Source: CAZSDU01 sp964429135 (GTDB taxonomy: Bacteria; Bacteroidota; Bacteroidia; Bacteroidales; FEN-979). Taken from it: a stretch of DNA of 64,000 nt. Of the stretch, positions 59,650 through 64,000 are shown one piece after another. The stretch is taken from positions 36,312-100,311 of the forward strand of contig CAYSAU010000013.1 in NCBI GenBank assembly GCA_964429135.1, written 5' to 3'. Under the pieces are notes generated by a model. It saw nothing but the letters and a program-made list of their open reading frames with translations. It was not told where the DNA came from and searched no databases. The translations under genes were made by a program, and so were the position numbers. How positions within the stretch are numbered: position 1 is the first letter of the stretch; every line of letters starts with the position of its first letter.

Positions 59650-60885
59650 TTATTGATTTTGAATTATTTTATAGACTTTGTCGGCACGGCGGAGAAAGAT
59701 ATCCACAGAGATGCTGCAGCGTTCGCCTTTGACTGTTTTTCCAACTGGTTTCAGGTCAACATGAATTTCAGGTAACCTTAGTTCAATGGAGCCGGTAGTT
59801 GGTCCCTGTATATAAACGCGATCGCCGGGATTTAACTGTCCCGCCTCCATTTTGATCTCAGCAACCCGTAGTTTGGTGAAATAATTGGTGATCTTTCCCA
59901 CATATTCCTTCGATTGTGTGGCCACTGATCCATGCTGTTCAGCCCATTCCCCCATTTTTCTTCCCAGGTAATATCCATCCCAGAAACCACGGTTATAAAC
60001 ATTTTTCAGTTTTTCCACAAGTTTTTCTGTCAGTTCTGGGGTGTATTTCCCTTCAACCACGGCATCTGCTGCTTCACGATAACAGCCCACCACGGTACTG
60101 ACGTATTCGGGGCTTCTGCCTCGACCTTCGATTTTCAGGATGGAAACGCCGGCATTCACGATTTTATCCAGGAAACCGATTGTGCAAAGATCTTTTGGCG
60201 ACATGATGTACTCATTGTCCACATCCAGTTCTATCCCGGTATCGGAATCTTTCACATGGTAAGGCCTGCGGCAAAGCTGGTAACAGGATCCCCGGTTGGC
60301 AGAAGCATTGTAATGGTCGAGGCTCAGGTAACATTTGCCGGAAACGGCCATACATAAAGCGCCATGGGCGAAGACCTCAATCCTGACCAGATTCCCCGAC
60401 GGCCCTTTAATCTTCTGCCGTTTGATGGACATGACAATGGCTCCGACCTGCTCAAGACTCAATTCCCGGGCCGTGACCATCACATCGGCAAACTGTGACC
60501 AGTATTTCACGGCTTCCAGGTTGGTAATATTGGTCTGGGTTGACATATGTACCGGCATCTCCACCGAACGGGCATACTGGATCACGGATTGGTCGGAAGC
60601 AATGATGGCGGTGATGCCATTCTTTTTGGCCGAATCCACCATCTTTTTCATCTGCTTTACTTCCTTATCATAGATGATGGTATTCAGGGTAAGGTAGGTC
60701 TTCACCTTGTTTTTACGGCAGATCCGGGTGATCTTCACCAGGTCGCGAAGGGTAAAATTCACCGAAGAACGGGCCCGCATATTCAGCATGCCCACACCGA
60801 AATAAACCGAATCGGCCCCGGCCTGAATGGCTGCATTCAGCGATTCCCAGGTTCCAACAGGAGCGGTGATCTCAATTTTCTTCAA
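59650..60885 (-). CDS. U32 family protein (RlhA/TrhP-like RNA hydroxylation or collagenase-like)
   Basis: I place the start at TTG 60885 (LKKIEITAPVGTWESLNAA), the usual U32 N-terminus; the earlier TTG at 60903 lies inside a -7 box. About 411 residues. The family core SGKCYLS...ANRGSCYQLCRRPY holds the conserved cysteines that bind an iron-sulfur cluster. GPTTGSIEL-type blocks lie near the end. Well-studied U32 members hydroxylate tRNA or 23S rRNA (TrhP, RlhA); older annotation as peptidase is less likely. The next gene (PHP) starts 2 bp after the stop. Confidence 0.85.
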   Translation of the reverse strand: MKKIEITAPVGTWESLNAAIQAGADSVYFGVGMLNMRARSSVNFTLRDLVKITRICRKNKVKTYLTLNTIIYDKEVKQMKKMVDSAKKNGITAIIASDQSVIQYARSVEMPVHMSTQTNITNLEAVKYWSQFADVMVTARELSLEQVGAIVMSIKRQKIKGPSGNLVRIEVFAHGALCMAVSGKCYLSLDHYNASANRGSCYQLCRRPYHVKDSDTGIELDVDNEYIMSPKDLCTIGFLDKIVNAGVSILKIEGRGRSPEYVSTVVGCYREAADAVVEGKYTPELTEKLVEKLKNVYNRGFWDGYYLGRKMGEWAEQHGSVATQSKEYVGKITNYFTKLRVAEIKMEAGQLNPGDRVYIQGPTTGSIELRLPEIHVDLKPVGKTVKGERCSISVDIFLRRADKVYKIIQNQ

Positions 60886-60900
60886 GGAGGAAAGTTTTTG

Positions 60901-60908
60901 CAAAGATA
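60901..60908 (-). promoter_or_regulatory. -7 box (TATCTTTG) for the U32-PHP pair
   Basis: Perfect TAnnTTTG on the minus strand, 15 bases before the chosen TTG start at 60885. It overlaps the alternative TTG start at 60903, which supports the later start. No -33 TTG is clear. Confidence 0.55.
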
Positions 60909-60915
60909 ATTAGAA

Positions 60916-60947
60916 AGTTGGCGAGATGGTGAGTTGGTGAGTTATTG
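60916..60947 (+). repeat. Octamer array AGTTGGTG (4 units), left flank of the four-helix-bundle gene
   Basis: AGTTGGCG, AGATGGTG, AGTTGGTG, AGTTATTG. It lies between the U32 gene and the 3' end of the four-helix-bundle gene, whose stop (60942-60944) is in the last unit. Confidence 0.75.
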
Positions 60948-61328
60948 TTCAGGAAAGCGTTTCAGCTTCAGTTTTTTCTTAGTTGAAGATAGAATACGCA
61001 GTAATTCAATGATTTCAGCATGAAGGATACTTAGTTCTTCACATTCTATCAGATTTGCTCCTTCAAGAATTTCTAACCAAAATAGTGTTTCATCACACTC
61101 TTCAACAACAATACAAATTTTTGAATAATATTCTGCAGTCGAACGGGCTCTTGTCGCGGCGCGAAAGTTTGCTGCCATACCTGTCCCATTTCGAAGAATT
61201 TGACGAACAACAACCCGGGTTGATTCTTTTAATTGGGGTTTGTCAAAAACGCGGCAAAGATTTATTGCGAACCATTTTGTTCGTTCTCTATATTTATCGT
61301 TGAAATTGACCGGGCTAGATTTTTCCAT
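60942..61328 (-). CDS. Four-helix-bundle protein (23S rRNA intervening-sequence protein family)
   Basis: The 128 residues are all-helical with the family patterns FAINLCRVFDKPQLKESTRVVVRQILRNGTGMAANF and AEYYSKICIVVEECDETLFWLEIL. These are typical of the IVP/S23-type family that also includes bAvd-like proteins of diversity-generating retroelements. IVPs are encoded in inserts of 23S rRNA in some bacteria, but this copy lies in a normal intergenic site. The gene is flanked by octamer repeats of the same family in opposite orientation, unlike any other gene here. No reverse transcriptase or rRNA is near. Function unknown. Confidence 0.85.
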   Translation of the reverse strand: MEKSSPVNFNDKYRERTKWFAINLCRVFDKPQLKESTRVVVRQILRNGTGMAANFRAATRARSTAEYYSKICIVVEECDETLFWLEILEGANLIECEELSILHAEIIELLRILSSTKKKLKLKRFPEQ

Positions 61329-61392
61329 TGGACTATTTATTGCTTAATCCCACAAACAATAAAAAGTCAACCCTATGTTAATATCTTTTTCA

Positions 61393-61480
61393 CTCACTAA
61401 CTCACTAACTCACTAATTCACCAACTCACCAACTCACCAACTCACCAGCTCTCCAACTCACCAACTCGCCAGTTCACCAG
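61393..61480 (-). repeat. Octamer array (11 units), right flank, running into pabA
   Basis: Eleven 8-bp units read on the plus strand as CTCACTAA (x3), TTCACCAA, CTCACCAA (x2), CTCACCAG, CTCTCCAA, CTCACCAA, CTCGCCAG, TTCACCAG. On the minus strand this is the AGTTGGTG family, inverted relative to the left array. It supplies the pabA stop codon and its last residues (about VGELESW). Confidence 0.85.
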
Positions 61481-62047
61481 CAGCCGTCTTCCTTCTGGGG
61501 TCATGATGGATTCCGGGTGGAACTGTACCCCGCAGAAAGGAAGGGTTTTATGGGCAATGGCCATGACGGTTCCTTCGGAGGTTTTTGCCAGAACCTCCAG
61601 AGAACCCGGAAGTGATTCAGGGTTAACGGCCCAGGAATGATATAGGCCGGCTTCAAAATCATTGGGAATTCCTTTAAAAAGAAAATGATCAGGACGAAGG
61701 ATGGTTAATTTCCGGGGTTGTCCATGAACGACTTCCGGGAGGTTGAATAATTTTGCTCCGGCATGCAGGGCAATGGCCTGCATGCCCAAGCAAACCCCGA
61801 GGACAGTCGGAATTTTTTCCTTCTTCAGCCGGCGAACTTCTATTTCCTCCAATATCCCGAACATGGCCGGTTGTTCCTGCGGAAGCCCGGGCCCCGGAGA
61901 AAAGATGATCCTGTCGTAATCCGGCATTGATGATAATTCAAACTTCTCTGAAGAAATGATATTAAAGCTAACTTTGCCTATGGAGCGAAGCAGTTCAGCC
62001 AGGTTCCAGGTAAAGGAGTCGTGATTATCGAGAAGGAGAAGACACAT
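61442..62047 (-). CDS. pabA: Glutamine amidotransferase, PabA/TrpG type
   Basis: A class I glutamine amidotransferase: oxyanion/Gly block SPGPGLPQEQP, nucleophile Cys in GVCLGMQAIALHAG (about residue 85), and the His-Glu pair in GVQFHPESIMTPEG near the end. 201 residues. It supplies ammonia to the synthase subunit, here PabB, so p-aminobenzoate (and through it folate) is the probable product; an anthranilate role cannot be excluded. It is divergent from pabB, with only 11 bp between the two starts. The final nine or so residues come from the octamer array rather than the family core. Confidence 0.9.
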   Translation of the reverse strand: MCLLLLDNHDSFTWNLAELLRSIGKVSFNIISSEKFELSSMPDYDRIIFSPGPGLPQEQPAMFGILEEIEVRRLKKEKIPTVLGVCLGMQAIALHAGAKLFNLPEVVHGQPRKLTILRPDHFLFKGIPNDFEAGLYHSWAVNPESLPGSLEVLAKTSEGTVMAIAHKTLPFCGVQFHPESIMTPEGRRLLVNWRVGELESW

Positions 62048-62049
62048 AT

Positions 62050-62077
62050 GAATTAAGAATGAGGAATGAGGAATTAG
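62050..62077 (+). repeat. Heptamer array GAATGAG (4 units) at the pabB start
   Basis: GAATTAA, GAATGAG, GAATGAG, GAATTAG in tandem. It contains the ATG used as pabB start and encodes the first residues RNEELD. Confidence 0.7.
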
Positions 62078-63051
62078 ACTTGATTGACCGCCCTAAAATC
62101 ATTGATAAAATTAATCATTTTGCGGGTCGGGGAGAGCCCTTTCTTTTTGCCATTGATTTTGCAGGGGAAAGGGGATTTATTCTTGATCCTGAAGAGGCAA
62201 CGGAAAGGGGTATTTTATTCGGGATAGGAGAGTGGAGTAATGATTCCCGCCTGAAAGGACAAGCACCCGAACGTTTTGATTTCACACCGGTAGATTCAAA
62301 AGTCTACCGGAAAGCCTTTGAAAAAGTTCAGCATCACCTGAAGAAGGGAGACACCTACCTGGTAAACTTAACTTTTCAGACTCCCCTTGAAACAGATCTG
62401 AATCTCCGGGAGCTTTATTCAGCCGGCCGGGCAACTTTCAGCTTGTATGTTCCCGGCCGTTTCGTGGTTTTTTCACCGGAGGCCTTTGTTCAGATCAGGG
62501 ATGGGAAAATCATCTCTTGTCCCATGAAAGGAACAATAGATGCCAGCATTCCAGATGCTGAAAAAAGATTGTTGGAGGATCAAAAGGAATTTTTTGAACA
62601 CAACACCATTGTGGACCTTATCCGCAACGATCTTTCCATGGTCTCGACCAGGGTAAACGTCAGTCGTTTCCGCTATATTGACCGCATCCATACCAACCGG
62701 GGAGATCTCTTGCAAATGAGTTCGGAAATTGTGGGGGATCTTCCATCAGGCTACCTTAATCATCTCGGGGAGATTCTATATACCCTGCTCCCTGCCGGTT
62801 CTGTTACCGGCGCTCCGAAAGAAAAAACCGTCCAGATCATCCGGGAGACTGAAAATTACGAACGTGGATTTTATACTGGTGTTTTTGGCTATTTCGATGG
62901 AAACACCCTTACTTCAGCCGTTGCGATTCGTTTCATTGAAGATACCGGGAGCGGACTGGTATTCAAAAGCGGGGGAGGGATTACAGCGCTGAGCGAAATG
63001 GAAAGCGAATACAATGAACTGATAGCGAAGGTTTATGTGCCGGTTGTTTGA
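62059..63051 (+). CDS. pabB: Aminodeoxychorismate synthase component I
   Basis: The 330 residues cover the chorismate-binding catalytic domain without the long N-terminal region seen in E. coli PabB, a form known in Bacteroidota. Motifs are CPMKGTIDAS, HNTIVDLIRNDLSMVS, and GSVTGAPKEKTVQIIRETENYERGFYTGVFGYF. With PabA it makes 4-amino-4-deoxychorismate. No ATG lies between 62059 and the conserved part, so this ATG, placed in a heptamer repeat, is the most likely start. The last 17 bp overlap pabC, which probably couples translation. Confidence 0.92.
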   Translation: MRNEELDLIDRPKIIDKINHFAGRGEPFLFAIDFAGERGFILDPEEATERGILFGIGEWSNDSRLKGQAPERFDFTPVDSKVYRKAFEKVQHHLKKGDTYLVNLTFQTPLETDLNLRELYSAGRATFSLYVPGRFVVFSPEAFVQIRDGKIISCPMKGTIDASIPDAEKRLLEDQKEFFEHNTIVDLIRNDLSMVSTRVNVSRFRYIDRIHTNRGDLLQMSSEIVGDLPSGYLNHLGEILYTLLPAGSVTGAPKEKTVQIIRETENYERGFYTGVFGYFDGNTLTSAVAIRFIEDTGSGLVFKSGGGITALSEMESEYNELIAKVYVPVV

Positions 63052-63634
63052 AACGATAAGGATAGAAAACGGAATTCCGCAGCATCTTTCATGGCATGAA
63101 AGACGCATGGACCAGGCGATTAAGGAATTCTGGCCCGGAAGCATACCGGTGAAACTGTCCGGCCTCATTCATGTTCCACCGGAATATTTCGCTGGAACCA
63201 TTCGCTGCAATATTCATTACGGGCCGGAAATCACAGACATTATATTTAAAGCTTATGAAAAACGCATGATACGCTCATTAAAGCTGGTCATTTGCGATAC
63301 GATTGATTACCATTGGAAATTTAAGGACCGCAGCCAGCTGGAGCTCCTTTTTGCCCGGCGGGGAGTATGCGATGATATCCTGATCGTAAAAAATGGGCTC
63401 ATCAGCGATACCTCGATGTCGAATATTATTTTTTATGATGGGCTGAACCGGATCACCCCGGCTACTCCATTGCTAAAAGGTAGCTGCCGGGACCGTTTAC
63501 TGGAAGAGGGCTGGCTGAAGGAAGCCGACATCCGTCCGAAGGATTTGCCGAAGTTCAGCGGATGCAAACTGGTCAATGCGATGAGATATCCCGATGAAGA
63601 AGCCTTGATCCCGATATCAGGAGTGAGATGGTGA
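63035..63634 (+). CDS. pabC: Aminotransferase class IV, likely aminodeoxychorismate lyase
   Basis: A 199-residue PLP fold-type IV protein, shorter than the usual 260-290. The FETIRIENGIPQHLSWHERRM start matches class IV enzymes. The Schiff-base lysine is probably in YHWKFKDRS, and the block GLISDTSMSNIIFYD is the conserved T/S-x-x-x-x-S-N motif. Context (pabB overlap, pabA divergent) favours conversion of aminodeoxychorismate to p-aminobenzoate. The C-terminus GVRW is encoded by the repeat array, and the stop TGA lies in its first unit. The branched-chain aminotransferase role is less likely at this length. Confidence 0.82.
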   Translation: MCRLFETIRIENGIPQHLSWHERRMDQAIKEFWPGSIPVKLSGLIHVPPEYFAGTIRCNIHYGPEITDIIFKAYEKRMIRSLKLVICDTIDYHWKFKDRSQLELLFARRGVCDDILIVKNGLISDTSMSNIIFYDGLNRITPATPLLKGSCRDRLLEEGWLKEADIRPKDLPKFSGCKLVNAMRYPDEEALIPISGVRW

Positions 63635-63665
63635 GATAGTGAGTTGGTGAGCTGGTGAGTTGGTG
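63626..63665 (+). repeat. Octamer array AGTTGGTG (5 units) at the pabC 3' end
   Basis: AGATGGTG, AGATAGTG, AGTTGGTG, AGCTGGTG, AGTTGGTG. The pabC stop TGA is at 63632-63634 in the first unit. Confidence 0.8.
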
Positions 63666-63675
63666 AGGGAATTGT

Positions 63676-63683
63676 TAACTTTG
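63676..63683 (+). promoter_or_regulatory. -7 box (TAACTTTG) for the terminal lipoprotein gene
   Basis: Perfect TAnnTTTG 13 bases before the ATG at 63697; no good -33 TTG because the octamer array occupies that region. Confidence 0.5.
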
Positions 63684-63696
63684 CTAAAATTTTTTT

Positions 63697-64000
63697 ATGA
63701 AAATACTCCGTATTTTATATCCTCTGATGATCGTCGTGGTTTTTGTGCTGGCAGGTTGTGGCGGTAACAAAGAATTGAAAAAAGATGCCAAAGATATCGC
63801 CGAGGTTATGTGTAAAAACATTGAAATCATGAACAGGGTATATGCAGCCAATCCTGCTGATTCAGTACAGGTGGAAAAACTTCAGCAGGAAGCCAAGCAG
63901 ATACAGATTGAAATGACCATTGTTTACCAGGAATTCAAAACAAGGAATAAGAATAAACTAACCGATGATAAGTTTAACAAGGACTTTGCCCAGGAATTAA
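63697..64000 (+). CDS. Lipoprotein, partial (3' end outside window)
   Basis: Open from the ATG at 63697 to the window edge, 101 codons. The signal peptide ends in a lipobox LAGC (C21), then GGNKELKKDAKDIAEVMCKNI. The rest is a helical, charged segment with little homology I can name; a small helical lipoprotein such as a DUF-type periplasmic protein is likely. Its own -7 box is next to it. Confidence 0.8.
   Translation, partial: MKILRILYPLMIVVVFVLAGCGGNKELKKDAKDIAEVMCKNIEIMNRVYAANPADSVQVEKLQQEAKQIQIEMTIVYQEFKTRNKNKLTDDKFNKDFAQEL

Noticed and set aside
60916..61480. CRISPR array
   Set aside because: The repeat unit is only 8 bp with no unique spacers, so these are simple tandem repeats.

Overview
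The window looks like a chromosomal segment of a Bacteroidota bacterium, probably a Bacteroidales-like, largely fermentative lineage. The evidence is: secreted proteins ending in type IX secretion (T9SS) sorting domains, a GldH-like lipoprotein, a complete Na+-pumping methylmalonyl-CoA decarboxylase operon (the propionate branch of succinate fermentation), GltX and GlnS side by side, and a recurring TAnnTTTG -7 promoter box in front of many genes and all three tRNAs. Strong Shine-Dalgarno sites are rare. No phage, transposase, integrase, CRISPR array or rRNA operon is visible.

Layout. 1-6.5 kb: a partial oligopeptide-type ABC ATPase, comF, a lamin-tail surface protein, asd, a six-haem cytochrome c lipoprotein and a stand-alone riboflavin kinase. 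6.4-10.4 kb: a GldH-like lipoprotein with a very large NtrY-like histidine kinase. 10.5-17.7 kb: a leftward cluster DUF4175 - RsbW-like ATPase - ybeY - mnmG - methyltransferase, with a perfect parS site and a one-mismatch parS site on either side of mnmG. This suggests the region lies in the origin/centromere domain. 17.8-21.8 kb: gltX, tRNA-Gln(CTG), glnS, folB, tRNA-Cys. 21.8-25.7 kb: purH-mreB-mreC-mreD. 25.9-32.6 kb: a MacB-like permease, then mce-mmdA-oadG-biotin carrier-oadB-udk-rubrerythrin-like. 32.7-41.3 kb: CYTH protein, tRNA-Ala, ThpR, a DUF6249-type protein, a large T9SS cargo protein, an ECF sigma factor with a possible anti-sigma factor, a fructosamine-kinase-like gene, LutB and RpiB. 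41.3-42.6 kb: an extremely AT-rich gap followed by nadA. 42.7-49.6 kb: a YwqK/MORN-repeat protein, an RluB-type pseudouridine synthase, a REC-PAS regulator and two tandem DUF3857/transglutaminase proteins. 49.6-64 kb: dnaG, a DUF362 Tat protein, a fused membrane polyferredoxin, an SBBP-repeat T9SS protein, aqpZ, an acetyltransferase, a PHP phosphatase, a U32 protein, a four-helix-bundle (23S IVP-type) gene, pabA/pabB/pabC and a partial lipoprotein.

The most unusual structure is in the last 11 kb. Short tandem repeats with 7-bp or 8-bp units sit in protein linkers and at gene starts and ends. One octamer family brackets the four-helix-bundle gene in inverted orientation and recurs at the end of pabC, where it supplies stop codons. 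A 50-bp near-perfect palindrome forms the 3' end of the PHP gene. The polyferredoxin carries an internal twin-arginine motif between two ferredoxin blocks, so it may carry electrons across the membrane.

Functionally, most of the window is core metabolism, translation and cell shape. Folate is served by folB and pabABC. All functional calls come from reading motifs in the sequence; no database search was run.
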